A stretch of 15,794 nucleotides of DNA from DASYXT01 sp035934555 (GCA_035934555.1 DASYXT010000032.1:1-15794), one strand, 5' to 3'. Counted from the first letter of the stretch, positions 1-7,802 are shown. The notes: generated by a model not told the origin, from the letters alone. Made by a program: numbers and translations.

Positions 1-1
1 G

Positions 2-118
2 CACGTGCTGCAAGCTCGGCTGAAAAAAGGGGGTGCCTGGCTGACCACCAATGCGGAAATTCTCGCCAATCTCCGCGTCCTACGGGCAAACCGCCAATGG
101 CTGAGCCTATGGAATTGA
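2..118 (+). CDS. 3' end of a truncated unknown protein
   Basis: An open frame enters from the left edge and ends at TGA 116-118, giving 38 residues that end in ..RANRQWLSLWN. The amphipathic segment (LQARLKKGGAWLTTNAEI) reads like real protein. It faintly recalls the last helix of polysaccharide deacetylases, where a Gly-Ala-Trp strand precedes a final helix, but this is too short for a family call. Its stop overlaps by 12 bases the stop of the convergent gene on the other strand. The start and most of the gene lie outside the window. Confidence 0.5.
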   Translation, partial: HVLQARLKKGGAWLTTNAEILANLRVLRANRQWLSLWN

Positions 119-619
119 TGCACCCACTTTTAACCATGCCCGGGGCGCGGGAGTGGGGGGTGTGATGATTCCGGGAGATTGATCCTGAGGACTGGGCATC
201 GCTTGGGTGGGGGCCTGGCCAGGCGCGGGCGCGCTGCCCATCGCGGAAGCAGCTTGGGCTGCTTCAGCGTTTTGCGCCGCGGCAGCCGCTTCAGCCCGTT
301 GCCGTTGGGATAACATCGCATTGAGCACAGGGTCCGACACGCCCTGGCTTCGCAAATACAGGATATCGTTTGGTGTCAGGTGGTAAATCGTGCCGGAATT
401 CAGAATGTAATTGACGATGATTCCGTCACCAACGTGCGCCTGGCTTAGTTTCAGCACGTCGAGGACGCCATACGGCAACGGCTCAGGAGCGGCTGAGAGG
501 GTGGTCGCCACGCCTGGTTGCGCGGCGGCAGAAGACGAATTGGTATCCTGCGCATAAGCACCGGTGCCCAGGCCGAGAATGGCCAGGGCAATCCAGAAGG
601 AAGTGGGTAGTGTCTTCAT
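107..619 (-). CDS. Exported small protein with Ala/Gln/Pro-rich tail, unknown function
   Basis: This is a 170-residue protein with no recognised function. I chose the ATG at 619 because it gives a clean Sec signal peptide: MKT, a hydrophobic core (FWIALAILGLG), then cleavage after AYA near residue 23. The in-frame ATG at 682 would place 21 charged residues in front of it. The mature protein has a low-complexity Ser/Ala stretch, then a compact folded-looking segment at about residues 50-105 (LDVLKLSQAHVGDG, then LTPNDILYLRSQGVSDPVLNAML). That segment resembles short helical repeats in which a residue is tested for 'return to the start'. It ends in an Ala/Gln/Pro-rich disordered tail. No strong Shine-Dalgarno sequence is seen. 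The segment is probably periplasmic. It could be a cell-envelope adaptor, but that is a guess. Confidence 0.7.
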   Translation of the reverse strand: MKTLPTSFWIALAILGLGTGAYAQDTNSSSAAAQPGVATTLSAAPEPLPYGVLDVLKLSQAHVGDGIIVNYILNSGTIYHLTPNDILYLRSQGVSDPVLNAMLSQRQRAEAAAAAQNAEAAQAASAMGSAPAPGQAPTQAMPSPQDQSPGIITPPTPAPRAWLKVGASIP

Positions 620-797
620 AGATTCACTGCTTTCGAAGCGCCTTTGGCTTCTAATATAATCTCGGCGAAACTGCGGCATCATTCAAGCCGCCTCCGGGCT
701 GGCCCAGGGACTCGCCATAACCATTAGACTCGTGTGGGGCCAACGCTATTCGACGGCACGGTAAGGGTAACGCACGTGGAACCCGGCCTGGGGTTGA

Positions 798-811
798 CGG
801 CGGAAACGCCG
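798..811 (-). terminator. GAAA-loop hairpin after the 71-aa gene
   Basis: CGGCG-GAAA-CGCCG is a perfect 5-bp stem with a four-base loop. It lies about 40 bases past the stop of the gene ending at 850. No T tract follows on the minus strand, so it may be only a 3'-end stabilising hairpin. The identical 14-mer occurs again at 2051-2064. The rest of 620-849 shows no gene; promoters are not obvious. Confidence 0.3.
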
Positions 812-849
812 ATCCTGACTGGCGAGAGTTCCAGGCATTTGTGATCGGG

Positions 850-1065
850 TCAGAAGTGGCCGCGGGACTTGAGCGGGAAGCGGATGTCGTAGCGGGGGTC
901 GTCAAACGACAGCAGCACCTCCACTTCAGTGAAGCCGCGGTCGGAGGCGAAAGTAATGGCGCGCGAGGCGCTGGAAAAATCCTGCGCTTCCTTCATGCTC
1001 TCGGTCCATTGGCCGGAATTGCCAAAAAGACGCCCTGTCTGCGTATTCCGCAACAACACTCGCAT
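850..1065 (-). CDS. Small conserved-looking 71-aa protein
   Basis: This is a 71-residue soluble protein, MRVLLRNTQTG..., with no signal peptide or membrane segment. The order is a beta strand (MRVLLRN), the motif TGRLFGNSGQWT, an Ala/Ser helix (EAQDFSSASRAITFA) and a final strand (EVEVLLSFDDPRYD). From memory this pattern (a short strand, 'GxW', 'A..F.s...A..fa', 'v.v.l.fdDP') matches small unnamed Verrucomicrobia proteins. The frame stays open upstream to an ATG at 1140, adding 25 residues (SPSPPKWGLARSS). I prefer 1065 because the domain starts there, but no Shine-Dalgarno sequence decides it. It stands alone, with 147 bases to the next minus-strand gene upstream. Confidence 0.55.
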   Translation of the reverse strand: MRVLLRNTQTGRLFGNSGQWTESMKEAQDFSSASRAITFASDRGFTEVEVLLSFDDPRYDIRFPLKSRGHF

Positions 1066-1212
1066 TTGGCTCGAACGCGCCAAGCCCCACTTTGGAGGAC
1101 TAGGCGAAGTACGGAACAAGTCAGCCCCAGATTTTAGCAAGTGTCAACCACTGGAAGGCCGACCCGAGCCCAAAAACCAGTGCCCGGAAGTCCCTAATCT
1201 CTTACCTCCACC

Positions 1213-1911
1213 TCAACTCAGCTTTTTCTTGGCGTCCTCGGGAACCTCGATCGTTGTCGCGCCGACATTTTTGATCTCGACGGTGGTTGTTCGGTCCATA
1301 TCACGGTCCTCGCCATTAAAGTTAATAGTGCCCTCAACATGCACCTGGTATTTGACCGGCATCCCGTCCTTCAACCACACTTTGATGTTCCCTTTGGCGT
1401 TCTTCGGCTCAGGTGCGTTGGCCCCGCGCCGGCCCGAAAACGTAAGCAAGTCTTTGGCCCCGGCCTCGGTGAGGTCAGCGGCCAGCGCGTCGCCCGCCGG
1501 CTTGATCTCTTTGGATTTTTCAGCCAGGTCGGCCAATTCGGCCGCAGGCGCCTTATAGTTTTGCAGCCGCCGCGCGAGGAAACGCATGCGACCCGGTTCA
1601 CTCCCTCCGGTCAGGTCGGCTAACGATTGCCAGTCCTGGTCCTGAGGTTTCACGGCGCCTTTGCCGTTTTGGAGAAACGCTTCGACGGTGTTGTCGCCGA
1701 AGGTCATCGTCAATTGGACCATGCCGGCCTTGTCGATCTTGCCCTTGGTTTCGCCGTTAAAATTCCCCGCCTCCATGCTGGCTTGCCAACTGTAACTATC
1801 CTGGCCGAGTTTTTTTGCCGCCTGCAGGATGTCATCTTTGGGGGTGGAATCCGCGGCAAAGAGCGCGCCGGCGGCGAGGAGCGAGACGCTGAACAGCAAC
1901 TGTCTTTTCAT
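1213..1911 (-). CDS. Exported protein of unknown function, 232 aa
   Basis: MKRQLLFSVSLLAAGALFAADS is a clear Sec signal peptide, with likely cleavage after LFA near residue 19. The mature part alternates helix and strand. DDILQAAKKLGQDSYSWQ opens it, followed by paired beta strands (GKIDKAGMVQLTMTFGD), a charged helical middle at about residues 100-150, and a final beta-rich part (GNIKVWLKDGMPVKYQVHVEG, then RTTTVEIKNVG). The layout resembles LolA/LppX-like concave beta sheets that bind lipids or report on envelope substrates, but there is no sequence proof. No lipobox cysteine is present, so it should be soluble in the periplasm. AAAGAAAT just before the ATG is a weak ribosome site. It is monocistronic, with 261 bases separating it from lutC upstream. 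Confidence 0.75.
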   Translation of the reverse strand: MKRQLLFSVSLLAAGALFAADSTPKDDILQAAKKLGQDSYSWQASMEAGNFNGETKGKIDKAGMVQLTMTFGDNTVEAFLQNGKGAVKPQDQDWQSLADLTGGSEPGRMRFLARRLQNYKAPAAELADLAEKSKEIKPAGDALAADLTEAGAKDLLTFSGRRGANAPEPKNAKGNIKVWLKDGMPVKYQVHVEGTINFNGEDRDMDRTTTVEIKNVGATTIEVPEDAKKKLS

Positions 1912-1964
1912 GATTTCTTTTGCTTGAGTGTTCGAGAGCGTAGCGCTTGGGCTCCGGAACGGTG

Positions 1965-2003
1965 CTGGCGCCGCCCGTTGGGTTTATCCAACCTTTGCGC
2001 CAG
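1965..2003. other. Two-part inverted repeat upstream of the exported 232-aa gene
   Basis: CTGGCGC (1965-1971) pairs with GCGCCAG (1997-2003), and inside it GTTGG (1977-1981) pairs with CCAAC (1988-1992) around a 6-base loop. The internal loop is CGCCC opposite CTTT. It sits 54-92 bases before the start codon at 1911, so it would fold in that gene's leader. Alternatively it belongs to the 3' end of the lut transcript. Confidence 0.35.
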
Positions 2004-2050
2004 ATGCAGCGCAAGAGAAAAGTGGCAGGGAGCAATCGGTCCGTGACGCC

Positions 2051-2064
2051 CGGCGGAAACGCCG
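2051..2064. other. Second copy of the GAAA-loop hairpin
   Basis: This is the same 14 bases as at 798-811 (CGGCG, loop GAAA, CGCCG), here between lutC and the next minus-strand gene. It could act as a second-line 3' structure for the lut transcript. Confidence 0.3.
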
Positions 2065-2146
2065 AAGCGCGGACAATCCGGTCCGCAGCAGCTTCTGAAT
2101 GCCGGCACCGCTCGAACTTGCTGCCGATCTTATAAGGGGCTCGTTG

Positions 2147-2168
2147 GTGCGCCCCAGGACGGGCGCAC
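2147..2168 (-). terminator. Hairpin just after lutC
   Basis: GTGCGCCC (2147-2154) and GGGCGCAC (2161-2168) form a perfect 8-bp GC-rich stem with a 6-base loop. It begins 5 bases after the lutC stop. The position fits an operon terminator. No T run follows in the transcribed direction, so termination would have to be Rho-assisted, or the hairpin protects the 3' end. Confidence 0.5.
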
Positions 2169-2172
2169 TCAG

Positions 2173-2859
2173 CTAAACACAGAGAATAGTCAGCTTTTTG
2201 GGCCCGTGGGCGCCAAGCACCAGAATTCGCTCGATATCTCCGGTGCGGCTTGGGCCAGTGATGAAGGAGAGGAAACTCGGATAATCCGGTGCGTATTTGC
2301 GTTTGAGCAACGAAAATGCCTCCGGCAGATCCGCGATCAACTGCTCGCGCCGGGCCAACACCACATGATGTGGCGGCAGCACCGATAACGCGCGGCCGCC
2401 CGCAGAACGGCTGGTAATCAGGACGCTGCCAGTCTGCGCCACCAGCGCATCACACTCAGTGATCCCCACATCACAGCTTTCTAAATCGGCCACATTATAA
2501 TCCGTGTCGGTGCGGCAAACTGGCAACCCTAAAACCTCGACCGCGGGCCCGGTCAACTCGCCTTGATGCACGCCAACTTTCTTCCAGGCTTCAGTGTCGC
2601 GGAGCGCCACCAGGCGGTCCGCTAAAGCCTGAGGCGAATCGACGAGCTCGAATCGAGCCTTTAACTCTGCGGTGTTCTTTCGAAACAACTCCAAGCGCTC
2701 GGCAAACGTGTCGCCCACCTTCGGCAACCATTGCCGTGAGCCCGCCGCAGGCACAGCGTCAAGTCCCGGTTCACGGCCGGTATCGTGCATCGCCGGCCCA
2801 GGTGCAGGCGATACCAGCGCTTCCCGAATTCGGCCCAGGATTTTCTCGCGTTCGGTCAT
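2173..2859 (-). CDS. lutC: LutC/YkgG-type LUD protein of the lactate-oxidation complex
   Basis: This 228-residue LUD-domain protein is the third subunit of the LutABC complex, which oxidises L-lactate to pyruvate. The visible family features are the helical N-terminus (MTEREKILGRIREAL), the core motif CDVGITECDALVAQTGSVLI at about residues 129-148, followed by SRSAGGRALSVLPPHHVVLA, and the C-terminal signature SFITGPSRTGDIE (about 198-210). The length is normal for the family. Unlike LutA and LutB it has no cluster-binding cysteine pattern. Its ATG overlaps the lutB TGA (ATGA, 2856-2859), so translation is probably coupled. It is probably cytoplasmic, on the inner face of the membrane. The assignment to lactate is by operon order and family. 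Related LUD operons can act on other 2-hydroxy acids. Confidence 0.93.
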   Translation of the reverse strand: MTEREKILGRIREALVSPAPGPAMHDTGREPGLDAVPAAGSRQWLPKVGDTFAERLELFRKNTAELKARFELVDSPQALADRLVALRDTEAWKKVGVHQGELTGPAVEVLGLPVCRTDTDYNVADLESCDVGITECDALVAQTGSVLITSRSAGGRALSVLPPHHVVLARREQLIADLPEAFSLLKRKYAPDYPSFLSFITGPSRTGDIERILVLGAHGPKKLTILCV

Positions 2860-4295
2860 GGGTGCGGCGTCGCGGCGCGACGATCATTCTCGGGCGGCAC
2901 GCTCTTGCGCGCGCGCCAGTATTCTTTGAACGTTTGCGGCGCGACTCGCGGCAGGTCCCGCGTATGGGTCCAGGCATAAGCCGGGTCGAGCCGGGTTCCC
3001 TTTACCAATGGGTGAAGGGGTTGGAGAAGGCGTCCGGCTGATTTGGCCATTTGATACAAAGTTGGATGGGTGACGATGGCGGCAAAAATCCTGAAAGCGA
3101 GTTTTTGGCCGAAGGCCGGTTTGCGCGCGGCGGCGTTGCGACGGTTATGCAGCAGGTGGTGGTGGAGGTTGATCTTTACCGGGCACACCTCGGTACAAGC
3201 TCCGCACAAGGAACTGGCGTGCGAAAGATGTTGCCACTGGTTAAGTCCGCGCAGGTGGGGCGTCAGAACGGACCCGATGGGGCCCGAGTAGGTCGTGCCA
3301 TAAGTGTGTCCGCCAATATTGCGGAACACCGGGCAGACGTTGAGGCAACCGCCACAGCGAATGCAGTGCAGCGCATCGCGCTGCTCGGGGTCGGCCAGCA
3401 ATTCAGTCCGCCGATTGTCCAACAGTATGACATGAAATTCCTCCGGGCCGTCCGATTCGCCCGGCTGGCGCGGGCCGCCATAAAACGAGTTGTAACAGGT
3501 CAGCGGCTGGCCGGTGCCCATCGTCGCGAGCATCGGCAGAAATAACGCCAGGTCCTCGAAGTGAGGCAGAATCTTCTCGATACCCAGCAGCGTAATCATT
3601 GTTCGGGGCAACGCCGCCGTCAGCCGCGCATTGCCCTCATTCTCAGTAATCGAGATCATCCCGGTCTCGGCGACGGCAAAGTTGGCGCCGGTCAGGCCAA
3701 TATCCGCAGCCAGGTACTTTTGCCGCAGCACACGCCGCGCGATCATCGTCAACTCCTCGGGATTCTGCGTTGGGGCGCTGCCCAGCTCGCGGCGGAACAG
3801 GTCGCTGATCTCGCCGCGGCTCAGGTGCATCGCGGGAAACACAATGTGGTACGGCGGCTCGCGCCGCAATTGAACGATGAACTCACCCAGATCGGATTCG
3901 ACCACTTCGAGGCCCACGGCGGCGAGCGCTTCGTTGAGGTGAATCTCCTCGGAGGTCATCGCTTTGGATTTAACGAGCGAGCGGGCGTTCTGGCGGCGAA
4001 TAATGCCGAGGATGAGCTCGCGTGCCTGCTGGCCCGTGCTGGCCCAGTGAACCTGCGTGCCGCGGCTTTCGAGCAGCCGCACAAACTGGGTCAGGTGCTC
4101 CTCCAAATGATTGATGCCTTCCCACTTGATCTGTGCGGCTGCGTTGCGCGCCGCTTCCCAATCCTGAAACGCGCGCTGTGATTTATCGCGAACGAGCTCG
4201 TACTTGCCGAGCGCGGTTTGGATCAACTCGCGATGACGCAAGTCGTGCGTGAGCCGCGCGGCCTGCTGTTTGAATTCTTTGACCGGCGCGCTCAC
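2856..4295 (-). CDS. lutB: LutB-type iron-sulfur protein (LUD domain plus 4Fe-4S)
   Basis: This is the 479-residue iron-sulfur subunit of the L-lactate oxidising complex. An N-terminal LUD domain (about residues 60-290, containing DIGLTGANFAVAETG and NEGNARL) is followed by a ferredoxin-like domain. The first cluster motif is C311-x2-C314-x2-C317-x3-C321-P (CIRCGGCLNVCP). The second is C364-x2-C367-x3-C371-P (CGACTEVCPVKI). Between them is the typical GGHTYGTTYSGPIG loop. I start at GTG 4295, which overlaps the lutA TGA as GTGA and gives a length close to Bacillus LutB. An ATG at 4379 would add 28 unrelated residues that lie inside lutA. An AGGTG lies about 12 bases upstream. It should transfer electrons from substrate towards the quinone pool. 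Confidence 0.95.
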   Translation of the reverse strand: MSAPVKEFKQQAARLTHDLRHRELIQTALGKYELVRDKSQRAFQDWEAARNAAAQIKWEGINHLEEHLTQFVRLLESRGTQVHWASTGQQARELILGIIRRQNARSLVKSKAMTSEEIHLNEALAAVGLEVVESDLGEFIVQLRREPPYHIVFPAMHLSRGEISDLFRRELGSAPTQNPEELTMIARRVLRQKYLAADIGLTGANFAVAETGMISITENEGNARLTAALPRTMITLLGIEKILPHFEDLALFLPMLATMGTGQPLTCYNSFYGGPRQPGESDGPEEFHVILLDNRRTELLADPEQRDALHCIRCGGCLNVCPVFRNIGGHTYGTTYSGPIGSVLTPHLRGLNQWQHLSHASSLCGACTEVCPVKINLHHHLLHNRRNAAARKPAFGQKLAFRIFAAIVTHPTLYQMAKSAGRLLQPLHPLVKGTRLDPAYAWTHTRDLPRVAPQTFKEYWRARKSVPPENDRRAATPHP

Positions 4296-5005
4296 GTTTG
4301 GGCAAGCACCTGCGCCAAATGCAGTGTTCGCATTTTGCTGCCTTGTCTGCCGAGCAGCCCCTGGATGTGCATGAGGCAACTCGAGTCATTCGAGATAATG
4401 TACTCGGCGCCGGTTTCCGCCGCCTGCGCGCACTTGACTTCGCCCATGGCGGTCGAGATCATTGGAAACTTCGCCGCAAACGTACCGCCAAACCCGCAGC
4501 AAACCTTTTCCTTCATCTCCAGCAATTGGAGTCCGCGCACCTGGGCCAGCAGACGCCGTGGTTGGTCGTGGGTCTTGAGCTCGCGCAAACCGTGGCAGCC
4601 GTCGTGAAAAGTCGCCTTGGCCGGAAACCGCGCGCCCAAATCGGTGACGCCAAGCCGAGTGACGAGGAAATCGGAGAATTCGAAACAGCGAGCAGACAAC
4701 TTTCGCGCAGCGTCCTCGTGCGGTGTGCCGGCGAACAACTCAGGATAAAACACGTGCAGCATCGCCCCGCACGAGCCGGAGGGAATCACCACCGCCTCAG
4801 CGCCACTCAAACGTTCCAGCACCGGCACCGCGACGCGACGGGCTTCCGCCCAGTAACCCGAGTTATAGGCCGGCTGACCGCAACAAGCGATTTGTTCCGG
4901 GCACTCGACCTGGTGCCCCAGACGTTCGAGAACCTGCACCACGCTGATGCCCACCTCGGGAAACATCAGATCAACAAAGCAGGGCACAAAGAGCGTGACT
5001 GTCAT
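4292..5005 (-). CDS. lutA: LutA-type CCG-domain protein of the lactate-oxidation complex
   Basis: This 237-residue protein is built of two cysteine-rich CCG domains, as in GlpC, HdrB and LutA. Domain 1 has C9, the C41-C42-G43 pair (ACCGQPAYNSGYW) and C79 (PSGSCGAM). Domain 2 has C137 (FHDGCHGLRE), the C169-C170-G171 pair (CCGFGGTF) and C210. The spacing from the first Cys to each CC pair is 31 residues in both domains, as expected for a non-cubane or 4Fe-4S site. The length equals that of Bacillus LutA. It is the first gene of lutABC and overlaps lutB by 4 bases. No lctP-like permease, GntR-type lutR or D-lactate gene lies next to it, so transport and control must be encoded elsewhere. Confidence 0.94.
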   Translation of the reverse strand: MTVTLFVPCFVDLMFPEVGISVVQVLERLGHQVECPEQIACCGQPAYNSGYWAEARRVAVPVLERLSGAEAVVIPSGSCGAMLHVFYPELFAGTPHEDAARKLSARCFEFSDFLVTRLGVTDLGARFPAKATFHDGCHGLRELKTHDQPRRLLAQVRGLQLLEMKEKVCCGFGGTFAAKFPMISTAMGEVKCAQAAETGAEYIISNDSSCLMHIQGLLGRQGSKMRTLHLAQVLAQT

Positions 5006-5046
5006 CTATGGCTGCAGGCTAAAGGGAATCAAGTCGGATGTCCATC

Positions 5047-5083
5047 GGCGGAATGCCTCGGAGGCTTCCGCCCAATGCGGAAG
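5047..5083 (-). promoter_or_regulatory. Two mutually exclusive hairpins in the lutA leader
   Basis: Two stems share the segment 5065-5072. In plus-strand terms, one is GGCGGAA (5047-5053), a bulged T, then GCC (5055-5057) pairing with GGC (5063-5065) and TTCCGCC (5066-5072). The other is CTTCCGC (5065-5071) pairing with GCGGAAG (5077-5083) around 5 bases. In the minus-strand transcript the small stem forms first and would prevent the larger one, which lies 42-67 bases before the lutA ATG. This looks like an attenuator, but no U tract follows, and such palindromes can also be dispersed repeats. The rest of 5006-5237 holds AT-richer short motifs (repeated CAATT/AATTG words) but no convincing gene. 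Confidence 0.35.
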
Positions 5084-5237
5084 GGCATGCCACTCCAATT
5101 AATTGAGAATTGCTGATTGAGTAATGGTTATTGTCCATTGGGTCACCTGGGGCTTCGATGGTTAATGGCCATTTGGCAATGCTCAATTTACAGTTCGCCC
5201 AGTGCGCGGACGAGGCGTCCACGCCCGCCGCGCGCGC

Positions 5238-7802
5238 TTACGGCGCGCTCAGCACCTTGTAGAAGCGTTGCGCGCGAAGCGCGTTGGTGTCGATCCACAG
5301 GCCGGTGGTGTTTGACGGGGTCACCGTCGCGTTGGTCTGGAACGGCAAGGAGAGATTGGTGGTGCTGAGCACGTCGTAAGCCCGCCCGGCCGTCGCAGGC
5401 CAGGTGAGGGTGGGAGGTGGTGTGGTCAACGAGACGCGGAAAGGCGGTTCGGCGCCTAAGAGACGAATCCAGGTGGTGGCGGTGCGATACTGCTGGCCCG
5501 TAGTAGAAGTCACGACCGCGTAAAAGGGATGAAGGCCAATTCCCAGAAATGACCCGGTGACTGAAAATGAGGCGCTCGATTGGTTAGCCACGGTACCCAG
5601 CACGCCACCTGTGCTGAATAATTGGATTTGGCTGATGTTGCCGGTGTTGGCCACGACGGAGAATTGCAATGTGGTTCCCACATCCGTATTGCTGCCGCCG
5701 ACCAGTGTTGTGAGGGTGGCCGCGAGAACTGTGTTGGAGATTTGGATGAACTGACTGATCCGTTGCTGGGTGCGGACATGGTCGCCTTCATAGACCACCG
5801 CGGTCAATTCATGAAACCCATCGGCTTGGGTAGTGGTATTGAAGCTGAAGGTGAGAGGGAGGTTCGTTACTCCGGCGGTGAGGTAAAGGTGAGCGCGAGG
5901 TTCGAGGTCCGTGACATTTTGATCCAGCACGACCGTGCCGAGCGGCGTGGCCACCAGGCCGGGCGAACCGCTGAGGGAGGCCTGGATTTCCGCCGCGTTC
6001 CACCCGGCGGAGTTGGCCTGAATATTGAATTCAATCTGGGGCGGCGGCACAGGGCCTGTGGAGTCAGTCACCAGGTCTGAGGCCGTCACCCCATCTGCGC
6101 CTTGGAGAAGCGCGTAGCCATTGATCAGGCTGACCAGTTGCTGGCCCATTTGGGTCAGCGTCAGGTTGTTTGCGGCATTTGTCACGCCGAGTGTGATTTG
6201 CGCGCCGTTGGTTTTCGTCAGCATCACCACCAGCGCACTATTAAGGGTTGGGCTGCCTTGGACCGTAAAGCCACGGATTCCCTGTGCGACCGTGTCGAGG
6301 AAACTTGAGCGGCTCGCCGCCAGGTAAGTTGTCAATGCCGAGCCCGTTCCGATGGAATTACTCACGGAGAGCGGCACTTGCGAGCCGAACTTCACGCGAT
6401 TCAACGATCTCAACTCGATGCGGTCGCCGTGAGCCGACGTCAGGACCTGTGTCAGGTTGGTGCTGTTGTTCAGGACGGTTACCAGGTTGGAGGTGACTGA
6501 CTTGATGGTCGCGTTTTGAGGCACAAGGTAATTAAAGCTCTGCCCGTTGAGGTTAATCTTGAGAAGATTGCTGGTCCCCGGGGCGATGTTGGTGAGCGTT
6601 TGCTGCCAAACGCCGTCCAGGAACAAGTCCACCTGCTGCAACGGAAGTTGCGCATCGGCGGCGGTGAATTGCAGGCTGAGGTTGGTGACACCGCGCAGCA
6701 GCGCATTAGTGGCCAGGCCGAGCCAGGAACCGGTCGCGGGTCGGGCAAACGGCGCGGCCAACGGTTCGCCCACTATCAACCCCTGGTAGGGGTTCGTCAG
6801 GCTCAGGTAATAGGATTCGGCAATGTTAAACCCGCGTGCCTGGTAAAAGTAATCCTCGGCCGATGGGAATTTTTCCAGGTAATTACACGGCTCGTCCACC
6901 GTGCCGTAACTGGCGGTGGCATTAGCGCCGATCATCGCTAGCAGCGTTGTTTGATCGTTATAGCCCAAAAGTCCGCCGCCGTAGGAGGTGAGGTTGTCAG
7001 CAATCGCGCCGGGCACAAACGTATTGGGCGAAATGGAGAAAGTCATCAGGCCGGTCTGCAGGCCCAAGAGGTTGGCGAAACCGAAGGGCGAATTGATGTT
7101 GGTGCGGAGCATCGAGTAGTTGCCGCGGAGGCGCGTGTTGAAGATCGCGCTATCGAAGGTCTGGTAGCGCACGTTGCGCGCGGGATCGGTGGTCTTCATG
7201 AGATACACCGTTTGCGTGGGAAACGAGTGATCGCTCATGACGCCGTTGTCGATGATCGACACGGCCTGAGACAGATTGCTGGCGGTGATCATCGTGACCA
7301 GGAACGAATTGCTCGACGTGCTGATCGGCGGAGTCTGGCGAAAGATGCCTTCGCTGCCCGCGTAGAGGTTGGTGGAGCCTGGCGCCAGCGAGCACGGCGG
7401 GTTGGCATCCGGCTTAAACCCGTAAAAAACGGAGGCGGTGGTGCTGTTATCGGCGGCCGAACTCGGGTCGGTAATCCGATAGGGAATATCCATCGACAGC
7501 ACGACGTAATCGATTTGGTTGGAAAGTCCGGAGCTGTTGATGTAGTTGAGCAACGGCGTGTAAAGGGCCGTGGTAAAATCGCTGTTGCTCCAAATCCCGT
7601 TGCCGACGGGCCAGCTCATCCGCAAATAGTTTTGCGGCGGAACCTGGCGCTGTTCGCAGTAGTAATTGCCCAATTGGACCGAGTTGGTGCTCTGCTGGTT
7701 GACGACGAGCAGCACATTTAGACCGCTGCCGCCCGCATGAGCTTCCGGACCGAGCGAGCCGGACAAAACACACCAAAGACAGAGCCAGGCCAACGCTTTC
7801 AT
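5238..7802 (-). CDS. Exported TIGR03790-family-like protein with Ig-like and C-terminal tail domains
   Basis: This is an 854-residue exported protein of unknown function. I start at ATG 7802, where MKALAWLCLWCVLSG begins a signal peptide with cleavage after EAHA near residue 23. ATG 7850 would bury it. The N-terminal third (LNVLLVVNQQS, GNYYCEQRQVP, then YVVLSMDIPYRI at about residues 99-110) matches the TIGR03790 family: release of named 'time-stamped' intervals with a central Asp. The central part, about residues 370-780, is beta-rich (LFLDGVWQQTL; DRIELRSLNRVKFGS; ELTAVVYEGDHVRTQQ), like Ig or fibronectin-type modules. The last 60 residues (TLTWPATAGRAYDVLSTTN ... QRFYKVLSAP) are a tail I associate with secreted Verrucomicrobia proteins, perhaps for surface sorting. 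It is Asn/Thr/Ser-rich throughout. It starts 60 bases after the DUF362 gene's stop, so co-transcription is likely. Confidence 0.8.
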   Translation of the reverse strand: MKALAWLCLWCVLSGSLGPEAHAGGSGLNVLLVVNQQSTNSVQLGNYYCEQRQVPPQNYLRMSWPVGNGIWSNSDFTTALYTPLLNYINSSGLSNQIDYVVLSMDIPYRITDPSSAADNSTTASVFYGFKPDANPPCSLAPGSTNLYAGSEGIFRQTPPISTSSNSFLVTMITASNLSQAVSIIDNGVMSDHSFPTQTVYLMKTTDPARNVRYQTFDSAIFNTRLRGNYSMLRTNINSPFGFANLLGLQTGLMTFSISPNTFVPGAIADNLTSYGGGLLGYNDQTTLLAMIGANATASYGTVDEPCNYLEKFPSAEDYFYQARGFNIAESYYLSLTNPYQGLIVGEPLAAPFARPATGSWLGLATNALLRGVTNLSLQFTAADAQLPLQQVDLFLDGVWQQTLTNIAPGTSNLLKINLNGQSFNYLVPQNATIKSVTSNLVTVLNNSTNLTQVLTSAHGDRIELRSLNRVKFGSQVPLSVSNSIGTGSALTTYLAASRSSFLDTVAQGIRGFTVQGSPTLNSALVVMLTKTNGAQITLGVTNAANNLTLTQMGQQLVSLINGYALLQGADGVTASDLVTDSTGPVPPPQIEFNIQANSAGWNAAEIQASLSGSPGLVATPLGTVVLDQNVTDLEPRAHLYLTAGVTNLPLTFSFNTTTQADGFHELTAVVYEGDHVRTQQRISQFIQISNTVLAATLTTLVGGSNTDVGTTLQFSVVANTGNISQIQLFSTGGVLGTVANQSSASFSVTGSFLGIGLHPFYAVVTSTTGQQYRTATTWIRLLGAEPPFRVSLTTPPPTLTWPATAGRAYDVLSTTNLSLPFQTNATVTPSNTTGLWIDTNALRAQRFYKVLSAP

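Noticed and set aside
571..580. Helicase motif V reading TMHSCKGLEF with Cys in place of the common Ala (positions are residues of the helicase)
   Set aside because: The remaining motif is intact and, to my recollection, Cys occurs here in other family members, so no loss of function is implied.
3051..3545. Plus-strand frames opposite lutB and others of 60-270 residues in 2200-4600
   Set aside because: All are antisense to the lut genes, whose iron-sulfur motifs are unambiguous.
4296..4379. A longer lutB starting at ATG 4379
   Set aside because: The extra 28 residues overlap lutA in another frame and are not LUD-like. GTG 4295 gives a 4-base overlap and the normal family length.
5002..5035. 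TTGATT then ATAGAT, 17 bases apart, as the lutA promoter
   Set aside because: The -10 element would overlap the lutA ATG, leaving no room for transcription of the start codon.
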